Shown here: positions 7,803-17,211 of the stretch, in pieces
Position numbering within the stretch: the first letter of the stretch is position 1
Layout: the number at the start of each line of letters is the position of its first letter
Assembly: GCF_000226255.1 (NCBI RefSeq)
Contig: NZ_AGFG01000003.1
Span: 1 to 28,044 of the forward strand
DNA from: Desulfovibrio sp. A2
Lineage (GTDB): Bacteria > Desulfobacterota > Desulfovibrionia > Desulfovibrionales > Desulfovibrionaceae
Length of the DNA: 28,044 bases
Reading direction: 5' to 3'
Made by a program: the position numbers and the translations under genes
Notes under the pieces: model-generated
The model's input: the letters and a program-made list of their open reading frames with translations, nothing else
The model's database searches: none
What the model was told of the DNA's origin: nothing

Positions 7803-9293
7803 ATGAGCACCATCTACACCGTGGGTGAATTGACCCGGGCCATCCGGGCCGCCGTGGAGGGCGGGTTTCCCTTCGTGTGGGTGCGCGGGCAGGTGAGCAA
7901 CCTGTCGCGCCCGGCCTCGGGGCATTGCTATTTCGCGCTCAAGGACGAGGACGCGGTGCTGAACTGCGTGTGGTTCCGGGGCAACCAGCGCGAGGCGGAA
8001 CATTTCGACCCCATGACCGGCGAGGTGTTCGAGGACGGGCCGCGTCCGGGCCTGTCCCGCACCATGGCCAACGGCCAGGAATTGCTGTGCGCGGGGCGAC
8101 TGACGGTGTACCCGCCGCGCGGCGGCTACCAGCTGGTGGTCGAAATGGCGCAGGACGCGGGCCTGGGGCGGCTGCACGCGCAGTTTGAGGCGCTGAAGGC
8201 CCGCCTTGCCGAACGGGGATATTTCGACGCGGCGCGCAAGCGGCCGCTGCCAAGGCATCTCAAGCGGGTGGCGGTGATCACGGCCCCAAGCGGGGCGGCG
8301 GTGCGCGACTTTCTGCGCATGGCGGACGAACGCGGCTGGGGCTGCGAGATACGCATCCATCCGGTGCCGGTGCAGGGCGACGAGGCCCCCCCGCGCATCG
8401 CGGCCGCGCTGGCCGAGGTGGCGGCGCAGGGCTGGGCGCAGGTGGCGGTGCTGATTCGCGGCGGCGGTTCGCTGGAAGACCTGTGGGCCTTCAATGACGA
8501 GCGGGTGGCCACGGCGGTGTTCGCCAGTCCCTTGCCCGTGCTGGCGGGCATCGGCCACGAGGTGGACCACACCATGGCCGACATGACCGCCGACGTGCGC
8601 GCGGCCACGCCCACCCACGCGGCGCAGTTGCTGTGGCCCGAGCGGCGCGAGCTGGCGCAGCGCGTGGACGAACTGGAAATGGCCCTGACGCGGGGCATGG
8701 AGCGACGCTTCGCCCGGCTGGACGAACAACTGGGCGCCCTGATGCAAGGGCTGGCCTGGCTTTCGCCGGAGCGGGCGTTGGCCCGGCTGGACGAACGCTT
8801 TGCCGATGCGGCGTCCCGGTTGGGCCGGGCGTGGGAAATGCTGGCCCGGCGCGATGCGGCGCGACTGGATGCGGCGGATGCGGCCCTGACCCGCGTGCTG
8901 GGGCCGGAGGCGTGGGAACGCCGTGAACGTGCGATTGACGCTCTGGAAGCGCGCCTGAAGTGGGCGGGCGAACGCGCGGTGACCGGACGCGAGCATGAAT
9001 TGGAACGCCATGCCCTGCGCCTGGACGCGCTGGACCCGCTGCGCCCGCTGGAGCGCGGCTACAGCCTGGTGCGCCGGGCCGACGGCGGTTTTCTGCGCAG
9101 CGTGGCGGAAGTCGCGCCCGGCGACGCGCTGGCCGTGCTGGTGCGCGACGGCGAAGTGGACGTGACCGTGCGTGGCGCGCGGCCCGGACGGATGACGGAG
9201 CAGGGCGGCGTGGCGGGTAGCGGGCATGCCGCCGCACCGGACCGCGATGGTGGGACGGGCGTTTCGGAGCGGGACGCCGGAGATTTTTCGTGA
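7803..9293 (+). CDS. xseA: Exodeoxyribonuclease VII large subunit
   Basis: A 496-residue XseA, the catalytic subunit of exonuclease VII, which degrades single-stranded DNA from both ends into acid-soluble oligonucleotides in DNA repair and recombination. The N-terminal OB fold (about residues 1-105) starts YTVGELTRAIRAAVE and includes VWVRGQVSNL. The nuclease domain follows, with VAVITAPSGAAVRDF, RGGGSLEDLWAFNDE, GIGHEVDHTMADMTADVRAATPT. The long helical part and the C-terminal DPLRPLERGYSLVR segment are present. An in-frame TAA lies six codons before the ATG, so the start is firm, yet no Shine-Dalgarno sequence sits at the normal distance. It overlaps the next gene by one base. Confidence 0.95.
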   Translation: MSTIYTVGELTRAIRAAVEGGFPFVWVRGQVSNLSRPASGHCYFALKDEDAVLNCVWFRGNQREAEHFDPMTGEVFEDGPRPGLSRTMANGQELLCAGRLTVYPPRGGYQLVVEMAQDAGLGRLHAQFEALKARLAERGYFDAARKRPLPRHLKRVAVITAPSGAAVRDFLRMADERGWGCEIRIHPVPVQGDEAPPRIAAALAEVAAQGWAQVAVLIRGGGSLEDLWAFNDERVATAVFASPLPVLAGIGHEVDHTMADMTADVRAATPTHAAQLLWPERRELAQRVDELEMALTRGMERRFARLDEQLGALMQGLAWLSPERALARLDERFADAASRLGRAWEMLARRDAARLDAADAALTRVLGPEAWERRERAIDALEARLKWAGERAVTGREHELERHALRLDALDPLRPLERGYSLVRRADGGFLRSVAEVAPGDALAVLVRDGEVDVTVRGARPGRMTEQGGVAGSGHAAAPDRDGGTGVSERDAGDFS

Positions 9294-10270
9294 TGCAGTG
9301 TTTGCTGTTTGCCGGGCGTGATGGCCGGGGGGCCGCGCGCCTGTTGTCGATGTTGATGGCGTATTGCTGTCTGGCCCTGTCCTCGGTCCTGTCGTCGGCC
9401 CTGCTGCTGGTAGCGTTGGCCACGCCCGCGCATGCGGCGGTGCTGTCGCTGGACGCGCCGCACTCCACCGGCGACGGCAAGCCCTTCGTGGTCACCGTGA
9501 CGGCGGACGTGCCGGGCGACGTGGTGCTGGACTGGCGCGGCCAGGCCGTCACCGTTCCCATGGCGGCAGATGGAACGCGCGCTGGCTGGACGGGCCAGGC
9601 CATCCTGGCCGTGCCGCTGGATGCGAAGCCGGGTACGGAGACGCTGCGCGCCCGCGTTGCCGGGCAGCCCAAGGCCGCTGCTGCCGTCACGCGCGCCATC
9701 GCCGTCGTCCGCGCCGCCTATCCGGAGCAGCGCCTGACCGTGGAGGGCAAGTACGTCAACCCGGACAAGGCCGCGCTGGACCGGCACGAGGCGGAACGCG
9801 CCCGGGTGAAGGCCGCCTTGGCCCTGCGCACGCCGGAGCGGTTGTGGGCGCTGCCCATGGAACGGCCCGTGCCGGGCGACGTGTCCAGCCTGTTCGGGCT
9901 GCGCCGGGTGTTCAACGGCGAGCCGCGCGCGCCGCATCGCGGGCTGGACCTGCGCGGCGAGGCGGGCGAGCCCGTGAACGCGTGCGCGGCCGGGCGGGTG
10001 GTGCTGGCCGAGAATCATTATTTCGCAGGCAATTCCGTGTACATCGACCACGGCATGGGCGTCGTCAGCATGTATTTTCACCTGTCCGCCATGGACGTGG
10101 CCCCCGGCCAGACGGTGGCACGGGACCAGGTCATCGGCCGGGTGGGCAGCACGGGTCGGGTTACCGGGCCGCACCTGCATTTCGGCATGGCGGTGCTTGG
10201 CGACATGGTGGACCCTCAGGTATTGCTGGAGAACGCGCCCGGCGACACGGGCGCGACCACACGGGAGTAA
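9293..10270 (+). CDS. Exported M23-family (LytM-type) metallopeptidase
   Basis: A 325-residue protein starting at an ATG that shares a base with the xseA stop (TGATG), with GGAG ten bases upstream; a GTG one codon earlier is an alternative. Residues 1-47 form a signal peptide ending in AHA. A beta-rich region follows, and the C-terminal LytM domain carries the zinc motif H215xxxD219 (HRGLDLRG) and H294xH296 (HLHFGM). Such enzymes cut peptide cross-links in peptidoglycan in the periplasm. All four zinc and catalytic positions I can check are intact, so an active peptidase is likely rather than an EnvC-like activator. Its place between xseA and xseB has no evident functional reason. Confidence 0.9.
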   Translation: MQCLLFAGRDGRGAARLLSMLMAYCCLALSSVLSSALLLVALATPAHAAVLSLDAPHSTGDGKPFVVTVTADVPGDVVLDWRGQAVTVPMAADGTRAGWTGQAILAVPLDAKPGTETLRARVAGQPKAAAAVTRAIAVVRAAYPEQRLTVEGKYVNPDKAALDRHEAERARVKAALALRTPERLWALPMERPVPGDVSSLFGLRRVFNGEPRAPHRGLDLRGEAGEPVNACAAGRVVLAENHYFAGNSVYIDHGMGVVSMYFHLSAMDVAPGQTVARDQVIGRVGSTGRVTGPHLHFGMAVLGDMVDPQVLLENAPGDTGATTRE

Positions 10271-10273
10271 CGC

Positions 10274-10564
10274 ATGGCCGCGCGCGCACGAAAGAATGCC
10301 GGGGGCGACGCCCTCGCGCAGGAAAAGGAACCCCGGGAACAGGTGGACTACGAAGCCGCCATGGCCCGCCTGCAGGAAGTGGTGGTCGCGCTGGAAGCGG
10401 GCGACCTGCCGCTGGAACGCAGCGTGGCCCTGTACAAGGAAGGACTGGGCCTGTCCCGCGCCTGCCGCGACCGGCTGCGCACGGCCCGCAACGAGATACG
10501 CCTGTTCACGGAAGGTGGCCTGACGGATTTCGAAGGGGTGGGGGACGATGCTGACGCCGAGTGA
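10274..10564 (+). CDS. xseB: Exodeoxyribonuclease VII small subunit
   Basis: A 96-residue XseB, at the upper end of the family's usual length, with a charged Ala/Arg-rich N-terminus of about 25 residues. The family core is clear: [43 protein letters not shown], predicted to form a helical hairpin that binds XseA. GGGAG lies six bases before the ATG. It starts three bases after the M23 gene stop and overlaps the start of ispA by 17 bases, so all three are probably translated from one message. Confidence 0.94.
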   Translation: MAARARKNAGGDALAQEKEPREQVDYEAAMARLQEVVVALEAGDLPLERSVALYKEGLGLSRACRDRLRTARNEIRLFTEGGLTDFEGVGDDADAE

Positions 10565-11468
10565 GATCAAGGCCCGCCTGCGCGACGCGGCGGCCGGGGT
10601 GGAAGGCTACCTTGCCGCGTGCCTGGCCGACAGGGGCATTCCCGCGCGGCTGCGCGCGGCCATGGAATACAGCCTGAACGCGGGCGGCAAGCGGGTGCGC
10701 CCGGTGCTGTGCCTGACCACGGCCGCGCTGTTCGGCCTGCCCGCACAGAAGGTGATGCCCTTTGCCGCGGCCATAGAGATGATCCACACCTATTCGCTCA
10801 TCCACGACGACCTGCCCGCCATGGACGACGACGACCTGCGGCGCGGCAAGCCCTCGAACCACAAGATGTTCGACGAGGCCACGGCCATTCTGGCCGGTGA
10901 CGGCCTGCTCACCGACGCCTTCGATTTCATGGCAGGCGTGGGGGCCGGTGTCGGTGCGGGCGACGGGGGCATTCCCCCGGCCAACGTGCTGGTCGCCCTG
11001 CGCGTCGTGGCCCGGGCCGCCGGCGCGCCCGGCATGGTGGGCGGGCAGGCGCTGGACATGGAATACACCGGCCGCGCGGACGTGACCCTGGAGGAAATGG
11101 CCGCCATGCACGCCATGAAGACCGGGGCGCTGCTGCGCGCGTCGTGCCTGTCCGGGGCGCTGCTGGCGGGCGTGGACACCGACGCGCAGGCCCGCATCGG
11201 CGACTACGGCGCGCACATCGGCGCGGCCTTCCAGATCGTGGACGACATCCTCGACGAGGTGGGCGACGAGGCGGAAATCGGCAAGCCCGTGGGCAGCGAC
11301 GCGGAGCAGGGCAAGACCACCTATCCCTCGCTGCTGGGCGTGGAGCGCAGCCGCGCCCTGGCCCGCGAACGGGCCGACGCGGCCATAGAGCGGCTGTCCC
11401 CCTACAGCGGGCCGGATGCCGATTTCCTGCGCAGCCTCGCGAGCTACATTGTCGATCGAGCTTCCTAG
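10548..11468 (+). CDS. ispA: Polyprenyl (farnesyl/geranylgeranyl) diphosphate synthase
   Basis: A 306-residue short-chain trans-prenyltransferase that joins isopentenyl diphosphate to allylic diphosphates. The first aspartate-rich motif is at D87/D88 ([15 protein letters not shown]) and the second at D232/D233/D236 (DDILDEVGD); KRVRPVLCL and the GQALDME segment are also typical. A Gly/Val-rich insert, [12 protein letters not shown] near residue 130, is unusual and probably a surface loop. The product length (C15 or C20) cannot be decided with confidence from the residues before the first motif. It overlaps xseB by 17 bases and sits just before dxs, which supplies the pathway's first intermediate. 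Confidence 0.93.
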   Translation: MLTPSEIKARLRDAAAGVEGYLAACLADRGIPARLRAAMEYSLNAGGKRVRPVLCLTTAALFGLPAQKVMPFAAAIEMIHTYSLIHDDLPAMDDDDLRRGKPSNHKMFDEATAILAGDGLLTDAFDFMAGVGAGVGAGDGGIPPANVLVALRVVARAAGAPGMVGGQALDMEYTGRADVTLEEMAAMHAMKTGALLRASCLSGALLAGVDTDAQARIGDYGAHIGAAFQIVDDILDEVGDEAEIGKPVGSDAEQGKTTYPSLLGVERSRALARERADAAIERLSPYSGPDADFLRSLASYIVDRAS

Positions 11469-11553
11469 CTCCGCGCGAGAGCATTCACGGCAGACAACAA
11501 CGCCATGCATCACCGGGCGCGCCCTGCGCGGCCCGATAACGGATACTTCACCC

Positions 11554-13494
11554 ATGACCGGACAGCTACCGCCTTCCTTCCAGCCGCCGGGGCAGTCGGA
11601 CGACACGCCCCTGCTGGATTCCCTGGCCAGCCCGCGCGACGTGGCCGGGCTGACGCCCGAGCAGTTGCAGCAACTGGCCGACGAGTTGCGCCGCCGCATC
11701 ATCGCCACCGTGTCCCGCAACGGCGGGCACCTTGCGCCCTCGCTGGGCGTGGTGGAGCTGACCATCGCCCTGCTGACCTCGTTCGACGCAGGGCGCGACA
11801 AGGTCATCTGGGACGTGGGGCACCAGGCCTACGCCTGGAAGCTGCTGACCGGCCGGGCCGACGTGTTCCACACCCTGCGGCGCGGCGGCGGCATCAGCGG
11901 CTTTCCCAAGATGGCGGAAAGCCCCTACGACCACTTCGGGGTGGGGCATTCCTCCACGTCCATCTCCGCCGCGCTGGGCATGGCCATGGCGCGCGACCTG
12001 GCCGGGGGCGACCACAACGTGGTGGCCGTCATCGGCGACGGCTCCATGACGGCGGGGCTTGCCTTCGAGGGGCTGAACCAGGCCGGGGCCATGGACCGCA
12101 AGCTCATCGTCGTGCTGAACGACAACGAGATGTCCATTTCCAAGAACGTGGGGGCGTTGTCGCTGTTCCTCAGCCGCAACCTGTCCAAGCGCTGGGTGCG
12201 CCGCATGAAGAAGGACATGGAAACCTTCATGCGTTCCATCCCCGGCATCGGCGAGGACATGCTGGGCTATGCCAAGCGCAGCGAGCACAGCCTGAAGGGC
12301 TTCTTCACGCCGGGCATGCTGTTCGAGGCGTTCGGGTTCAACTACATCGGCCCGGTGAACGGCCACGACCTGAAGGCGCTGAAGAACACCTTCGACATGG
12401 CCCGCACCCTGGACGAGCCCGTGCTGCTGCACGTGCTGACCCGCAAGGGCAAGGGGTACGCCCCGGCCGAGACCAACCCCACCCACTTCCACGGGGTGGG
12501 GCGCTTCGAGCCGGAAACGGGCAAGGCCGCCAAGCTGGCCGACGCCCCGGCGCTGCCGAGCTTCACCGATGTGTTCGGCGAAACCCTGTGCATGCTTGCC
12601 GACGAGGATGCGCGGGTCATGGCCATCACCGCCGCCATGCCCGAAGGCACCGGCACCAGCTGTTTCTGTGCACGCCACCCCGAACGGTTCGTGGACGTGG
12701 GCATCTGCGAGCAGCACGCCGTGACCTTTGCGGCGGGGCTCGCAACGCAGGGGCTGCGGCCGTTCGTGGCCATCTATTCCACCTTTCTGCAACGGTCCTA
12801 CGACCAGGTGGTGCACGACGTGTGCATCCAGAACCTGCCCGTGGTCTTCTGCGTGGACCGGGCCGGGCTGGTGGGCGAGGACGGCCCCACCCACCACGGG
12901 GTGTTCGATATTTCCTACCTGCGCCACATTCCCAACATGCACATCCTGGCCCCGCGCGACGAGGCGCAACTGCGCCATGCCATGCGCACCGCCCTGGCCC
13001 TGGATGCGCCGGTGGCCGTGCGCTACCCGCGCGGCGTGGGCACCGGGGTCGCGCTGCCCCCGCGCGGCGAGGTGCTGCCCCTTGGAAGGGGCGAGGTGCT
13101 GAAGCAGGGCGAGGGCCTTGCCGTCATCGCCTGCGGCAGCCGGGTGGCCCCGGCGCTGGAGGCGGCGGAACGGGTGGCCGAGGAATCCGGCCGCCAGGTC
13201 ACGGTGTTCGATGCCGTGTGGGTGAAGCCGCTGCCCGAGGCGCAGCTGCTGGAACTGGCCGCCACCCACGACGCGCTGCTGCTTATCGAGGAAAACGCCC
13301 TGGCGGGCGGCTTCACTTCCGCCGTGCTGGAATGCCTGTCCGACCACGGCGCGCTGCGCGGGCAGACCGTCCGCAGACTGGGCGTGCCCGACCACTTCGT
13401 GGAGCACGGCAGCCAGAAGGAACTGCGGGGCAAGCTGGGCCTGTGCGTGGACGGGATTGAAGAGACCCTGCGGTCCATGCTGGGGTTGGAGTAG
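11554..13494 (+). CDS. dxs: 1-deoxy-D-xylulose-5-phosphate synthase
   Basis: A 646-residue thiamine-diphosphate enzyme that condenses pyruvate with glyceraldehyde 3-phosphate, the entry step of the MEP pathway. The cofactor motif starts at G161-D162 (GDGSMTAGLAFEGLNQAG, ending in NDNEMSIS). The catalytic glutamate is E386 in the EQHAVTFAAGLA segment, and GLVGEDGPTHHGVFD and the C-terminal transketolase domain with LLIEENALAGGF are present. The chosen ATG at 11554 gives an N-terminus ending in LLDSLASPRDVAGL, as in the family; a longer in-frame start at 11416 would run through the end of ispA and is rejected. The ribosome binding site is weak. A strong hairpin follows the gene. Confidence 0.95.
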   Translation: MTGQLPPSFQPPGQSDDTPLLDSLASPRDVAGLTPEQLQQLADELRRRIIATVSRNGGHLAPSLGVVELTIALLTSFDAGRDKVIWDVGHQAYAWKLLTGRADVFHTLRRGGGISGFPKMAESPYDHFGVGHSSTSISAALGMAMARDLAGGDHNVVAVIGDGSMTAGLAFEGLNQAGAMDRKLIVVLNDNEMSISKNVGALSLFLSRNLSKRWVRRMKKDMETFMRSIPGIGEDMLGYAKRSEHSLKGFFTPGMLFEAFGFNYIGPVNGHDLKALKNTFDMARTLDEPVLLHVLTRKGKGYAPAETNPTHFHGVGRFEPETGKAAKLADAPALPSFTDVFGETLCMLADEDARVMAITAAMPEGTGTSCFCARHPERFVDVGICEQHAVTFAAGLATQGLRPFVAIYSTFLQRSYDQVVHDVCIQNLPVVFCVDRAGLVGEDGPTHHGVFDISYLRHIPNMHILAPRDEAQLRHAMRTALALDAPVAVRYPRGVGTGVALPPRGEVLPLGRGEVLKQGEGLAVIACGSRVAPALEAAERVAEESGRQVTVFDAVWVKPLPEAQLLELAATHDALLLIEENALAGGFTSAVLECLSDHGALRGQTVRRLGVPDHFVEHGSQKELRGKLGLCVDGIEETLRSMLGLE

Positions 13495-13540
13495 GACGGG
13501 GTATTGCCCCCCCACAGAAGCCTTGCGGCATGAAATGAAC

Positions 13541-13580
13541 GCGGCGGCGGGAGTGGCCTCCCGCCGCCGCTTTGCGTTCT
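13541..13580. terminator. Terminator after dxs, probably bidirectional
   Basis: GCGGCGGCGGGAG pairs perfectly with CTCCCGCCGCCGC over 13 bp around a four-base loop. On the plus strand it is followed by TTTGCGTTCT, and on the minus strand by GTTCATTTCAT. It lies between dxs and the convergent small gene at 13591-13892, and could stop both. Confidence 0.75.
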
Positions 13581-13590
13581 ATCAGCGTAG

Positions 13591-13892
13591 CTATTCGCGG
13601 CGCCGTTTTGCCCTGAGATAGTACCGGTTCGAGAGCATGTCGCATAGGCTACAACCTCGGTGATGCAACGCAGCGAATACAGCGCGTACGACTGATCTCC
13701 GTTGGTTTCCTGGTAAACTGCCAGCGCATCCTGCCCTTCTATCTTGTAGGGTTTGATGAGCGTGGTTTCTGCATGCGCAGCTCGGTTTGCCAGCGTGATC
13801 CTCATTTCGCCGTTAGCTTCCTCCAGGATGTATTCTCCTTCAAAGTCAGCAATGACAGCGGCAATGATCTTTTGAGCGAGTGCTATATCCAT
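13591..13892 (-). pseudogene. Small gene with a probable one-base frameshift, function unknown
   Basis: Translation from the ATG at 13892 (GGAGG four bases upstream, strong promoter at 13922-13950) gives a credible first 84 residues beginning MDIALAQKIIAAVIADFEGE and including LIKPYKIEGQDALAVYQ and YALYSLRCITEVVAYA. In the same frame the protein would then run through the dxs terminator and antisense to dxs for nearly 500 bases. Restoring one base near 13640-13643 instead gives a short charged end (DMLSNRYYLRAKRRRE) and a TAG at 13591-13593, just before the terminator, for a 100-residue protein. The strand pattern of the middle part faintly recalls the end of WYL-type domains, but this is weak. 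Base composition is clearly AT-richer than the neighbours. Either a real mutation or a sequencing error could explain the shift. Confidence 0.55.
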
Positions 13893-13921
13893 GAATCCTC
13901 CCTGTATATAGTTGCATGAAT

Positions 13922-13950
13922 ATAGTATATTTTTAATTAGGTGGTGTCAA
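13922..13950 (-). promoter_or_regulatory. Strong sigma-70 promoter for the small AT-rich gene
   Basis: TTGACA (13950-13945) is a perfect -35 box; TACTAT (13927-13922) follows at 17 bases, and the overlapping TATACT at 15 bases matches five of six. The surrounding run of A and T is the most AT-rich stretch of the window. It begins four bases after the end of the chemoreceptor gene. Confidence 0.68.
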
Positions 13951-13953
13951 AAG

Positions 13954-16269
13954 CTACGACCGCATGTCCGTGATGATGGTCTTCAGTTCCACGGCCAGCC
14001 GGGCCAGTTCGGTCACCGCCTGCGACGACTGCCCCATGGCCTCGGCCGTTTCCGAGGCGATGCGGTTGATGTCCTCGGTGCCGCGTCCGATCTGCTCGCT
14101 GGCGGCGGACTGCTGCTCGCTGGCCGCGGCGATGGCGCGCACGTTGTCCGAGGTGCGCTCCACCAGCCCCACGATGCTGCGCAGCGAATCGCCTGAAAGG
14201 CTGGCGGTGCGTGTGCAGTCCACGATGGCGGCGGTGGTGTTCTCGGTGCTCTGGATATTGGCGCGGGCGCTCTGCTGCACCGAGCGGATGTAGTTGCCCA
14301 CCTCGTTGGTGGCGGTCATGGTCTTCTCGGCCAGCTTGCGCACCTCGTCGGCCACCACGGCGAATCCGCGTCCGGCGTCACCGGCGCGGGCCGCCTCGAT
14401 GGCGGCGTTCAGGGCCAGCAGGTTGGTCTGGTCGGCGATGTCGGCGATGACCGTCATGATCTGGCCGATGCCGTCGGCCTGCCTGCCCAGTTCGGTCATG
14501 TCGGTCTTCAGCGTTTCCGCCCGGCCGTTGATGGCGTTGATGGTGTCCACCACCGCCCCGACCAGCCGCGCCCCTTCCTGGGCCTGCGCACGGGCGGAAT
14601 CGGCCAGTTGGGCGGTTTCCGTGGCGTTGCGCGCCACGCTGGTGGCTGCTGCGTTCATTTCCTCCACGGCGGCCGCCGCCTCGGCCGTGCGGCCGCGCTG
14701 CTCGTCGCTGCCGCGCGCGGATTGCTCGATTTGCGCGGCCAGTTGTTCCGAGGCCGAGGCCAGCATGTTGGCCACCTCGTCGGCCTTTGCCGCGGCGCGG
14801 GCGATGCGTTCGTTCTGTTCCTCGATCCGGGCGTGCTGGGTCTTGATGTCCGTCTGGTCGGAAATCAGGGCGAACCCGGCGATGAGGTTGCCGTCCAGGT
14901 CGTACATGGGGGCGGCGTCCACGCTGGCATACCGCCGCGCGCCCTTGCGCCCGGCAAGCTCCACCTGCACCCCGCGTTGCGCGCGGCGCTCGGTCATGCA
15001 CACGCCGATGACCGTGGAGTGGCCGTCCTCGCCGTGAAAGATGCGTCCCACCGGCACGCCGATGAAGGATTCCGGCGCGCCGTCGAGCTGCATGTAATCG
15101 AGGGTGGCGCGATTGACGAACAGCACCCGCTGATCTGGCCCGGCCACCACGCAGGGCAGGGTTATGCCGTCCAGCAGCCCCTGCGCGAAGCCCAGCTTGT
15201 TCTTCAGTTCGCCCACCATGGTGCGCACGTTGTCGCCCAGGCTGCGGAATTCGTACTTGAAATCCTCGCGCAGGGCGGCCTTCAGGTTGCCGCCCGCCAC
15301 GGCGCGGGTGAAGGCCTCGATGTCGGCCACCGGGCGCGCCACCAGCCGCCGCACCAGCAGCGAGACGACCACGGCCAGCACGGCAAGCGCCGCAGCGCCG
15401 ATGCCCAGCAGGGTATTGCGCTGCACGGCGGCGGTGCCCGCCAGCTCGTCTGTGTAGGCGCTCATGCACACCAGCCAGCCGGTGGTGGGTTCCGTGGTGA
15501 CGGTCAGGTACTTGCGTTCGCCCTTCCAGCCATAGAAGGCGTTGCCGTTCTTCACGGACAGGGCGGTGCGCACGAAGGCGTGCTCCGTCACGTCCTTCAG
15601 CATCATGTCCTTGTCCGGGTGGGCGATGATGCGCCCGCTGCCGTCCAGCATGAAGCCGTAGCCGCGCTGGCCGAAGTGCAGCCCGCTGACGAAGGTGGCG
15701 GTGAAGTTTTCCCAGCGGGGGAAGATGCCCACCCCGCCGATGACGCGGCCCTCCGCGTCACGGACGGCCTTCACGGCCACGAAGATGAACATGTTGCCGC
15801 CGCCGGACTTGGCGGTGATGATGGTCTTGCCGATGAAGGTGTCCTGCCCGGACATGACGGCCTTGAAGTAGTCGCGGTCGCCGCGCTTGCCGCCGGTAAG
15901 GTCTTCCATGTCGGCGTTGATGCCCGCGCGGATGACGCCCTTGTCGTCGAACACGATGACCGACCAGATGTTGCGGTCGCCGTTCACCACGTCCTTCAGC
16001 CTGTTCTGCGCGGTGGATGCATCGCCCGTCAGTGCTTCAAGCACCAGACGCTGCCGGGAAAGCGCGTTGATGGTGCCGGTGAAGTTCTGCACGTACAGCG
16101 AGAGTGCGTCGCGCGCCCCTTCTCCGGCCTGCTCCATGGCGTGCTGCTCCAGCTCCAGCGCCATGTTGTACGAAGAGTCCGTGACATAGAAGATGATGGT
16201 TGCAAAGGCCGCGACAACAGCCAGCATGGCGGATGCAATGAATACCTGAGCGACGCTTTTCACGCTCAT
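13954..16269 (-). CDS. Methyl-accepting chemotaxis protein with dCache, HAMP and PAS domains
   Basis: A 771-residue transmembrane chemoreceptor. Segment order: TM1 about residues 7-29; a periplasmic dCache-type sensor about 30-280 ([58 protein letters not shown]); TM2 about 286-307; HAMP about 308-360 ([21 protein letters not shown]); a cytoplasmic PAS about 365-475 ([26 protein letters not shown]); and a coiled-coil signalling domain with the conserved tip [20 protein letters not shown] near residue 620. It would bind a small ligand outside the cell and control CheA. No CxxCH haem motif is present, unlike the DcrA haem sensor of this group, and the ligand is unknown. There is no CheR-binding pentapeptide at the C-terminus. 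It has its own promoter. Confidence 0.94.
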   Translation of the reverse strand: MSVKSVAQVFIASAMLAVVAAFATIIFYVTDSSYNMALELEQHAMEQAGEGARDALSLYVQNFTGTINALSRQRLVLEALTGDASTAQNRLKDVVNGDRNIWSVIVFDDKGVIRAGINADMEDLTGGKRGDRDYFKAVMSGQDTFIGKTIITAKSGGGNMFIFVAVKAVRDAEGRVIGGVGIFPRWENFTATFVSGLHFGQRGYGFMLDGSGRIIAHPDKDMMLKDVTEHAFVRTALSVKNGNAFYGWKGERKYLTVTTEPTTGWLVCMSAYTDELAGTAAVQRNTLLGIGAAALAVLAVVVSLLVRRLVARPVADIEAFTRAVAGGNLKAALREDFKYEFRSLGDNVRTMVGELKNKLGFAQGLLDGITLPCVVAGPDQRVLFVNRATLDYMQLDGAPESFIGVPVGRIFHGEDGHSTVIGVCMTERRAQRGVQVELAGRKGARRYASVDAAPMYDLDGNLIAGFALISDQTDIKTQHARIEEQNERIARAAAKADEVANMLASASEQLAAQIEQSARGSDEQRGRTAEAAAAVEEMNAAATSVARNATETAQLADSARAQAQEGARLVGAVVDTINAINGRAETLKTDMTELGRQADGIGQIMTVIADIADQTNLLALNAAIEAARAGDAGRGFAVVADEVRKLAEKTMTATNEVGNYIRSVQQSARANIQSTENTTAAIVDCTRTASLSGDSLRSIVGLVERTSDNVRAIAAASEQQSAASEQIGRGTEDINRIASETAEAMGQSSQAVTELARLAVELKTIITDMRS

Positions 16270-16306
16270 GTCCCCCCATAGAATGCAAAGTTTCTAGTAT
16301 GCCGGA

Positions 16307-16336
16307 AATGTAGGCCCACGGCATGTGGAGTGTCAA
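16307..16336 (-). promoter_or_regulatory. Sigma-70 promoter of the chemoreceptor gene
   Basis: TTGACA (16336-16331), an 18-base spacer and TACATT (16312-16307, four of six) precede the chemoreceptor ATG at 16269, with the start site predicted near 16300. This is a housekeeping-type promoter; I do not see a sigma-28 site here. Confidence 0.65.
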
Positions 16337-16375
16337 GGAGTGCGGGTACTACCGGGGGTATGGGGGAAAACGGAA

Positions 16376-16405
16376 GTGGCGCATCAGCCAGGCTGAACGC
16401 GCCAC
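16376..16405 (-). terminator. Terminator after the MarC-family gene
   Basis: GTGGCGC (16376-16382) pairs with GCGCCAC (16399-16405), and inside it TCAGC pairs with GCTGA around a three-base loop. On the minus strand it is followed by TTCCGTTTTCC. A second small hairpin (AGCGAC/GTCGCT) lies between it and the marC stop. Confidence 0.6.
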
Positions 16406-16444
16406 CGAAAGCGACAGAAACGTCGCTGTCTTGTTGCGAGAACG

Positions 16445-17062
16445 TTATAGCGTCGCGATGAACAGGCGAATTCCGTTCTCCAGCATCTGCACCGCCATCA
16501 TGATCAGCACGAGGCCCATCAGGCGCTCCATGGCCCGCATGGTGCGGGGCCCCAGCAGGCGCGCGATGTCCGGCGTGAAGGCCATGATGGCGGCGGTGCC
16601 CGTCCAGGCCATCAGGATGCCCGCCACCACGTTGACCTGGGCCATCATGCCGCCTTGGGCCTGCCGGGCGAAGACCATCACCGCCGCCAGCAGCGAGGGC
16701 CCGGCGATGAGCGGCACGGCGATGGGCACGATGAACGGGTCGCGCGCCACGGCTTCGGAGTCGCCCTCCTGTGGCGGAAAGACCATCTTCATGGAGATGA
16801 TGAACAGGATCAGCCCGCCGGACAGGCGCAGGGTGGACTGCTCTATTTCCAGCATGCCCAGCAGGGCGTCGCCCAGCACGTGGAAGGCCAGGATGATGCC
16901 GAGGGCGAACAGCAGTTCGCGCCGCAGGATGGCGCGCTGGCGCGCCTCGGTATGTTCGCGCAGCATGCCGAGGCATGCTGCGGCGTTGCCCACCGGGTCC
17001 ATGATCAGGAACAGCGGCAGGGCGATCTCGAAGGCGGTGCGGAAATTGAAGGCGTCGAACAT
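16445..17062 (-). CDS. MarC-family integral membrane protein
   Basis: A 205-residue protein with six predicted membrane segments, the length and layout of the MarC (UPF0056) family. Typical features are LPLFLIMDPVGNAA in the first segment, the RLSGGLILFIISMKM region, and PFIVPIAVPLIAGPSLLAAVMVFARQ in the second half, which repeats the first half's topology. The family was once linked to multiple antibiotic resistance, but that link did not hold, and no transport substrate is established. The ribosome binding site before the ATG at 17062 is weak (CGGA). A hairpin after its stop suggests a single-gene unit. Confidence 0.85.
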   Translation of the reverse strand: MFDAFNFRTAFEIALPLFLIMDPVGNAAACLGMLREHTEARQRAILRRELLFALGIILAFHVLGDALLGMLEIEQSTLRLSGGLILFIISMKMVFPPQEGDSEAVARDPFIVPIAVPLIAGPSLLAAVMVFARQAQGGMMAQVNVVAGILMAWTGTAAIMAFTPDIARLLGPRTMRAMERLMGLVLIMMAVQMLENGIRLFIATL

Positions 17063-17211
17063 GGGTAAATCCGTTTCGGGGCGGCCCGGCAGGAGCGTGG
17101 CCCGGTTGGAGGAGCTACAGAGGCGCAGCGGCCTGATCCGGCGACTGTCGAGGAAGGGTTCCGCGAAGGCGGCGCATCCCTATGGGCGCGCCCTAGGCCG
17201 GAACAAGGCTC

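Noticed and set aside
13023..13590. Extension of the small 13892 gene antisense through the end of dxs
   Set aside because: It crosses a strong hairpin, is antisense to a conserved enzyme gene, and its residues look like the usual antisense pattern of high-GC coding sequence.
13903..13916. GTTGCAT near 13909 as a second Zur site
   Set aside because: It is a half-site only, with no inverted partner at the right spacing, and the flanking gene has no metal link.
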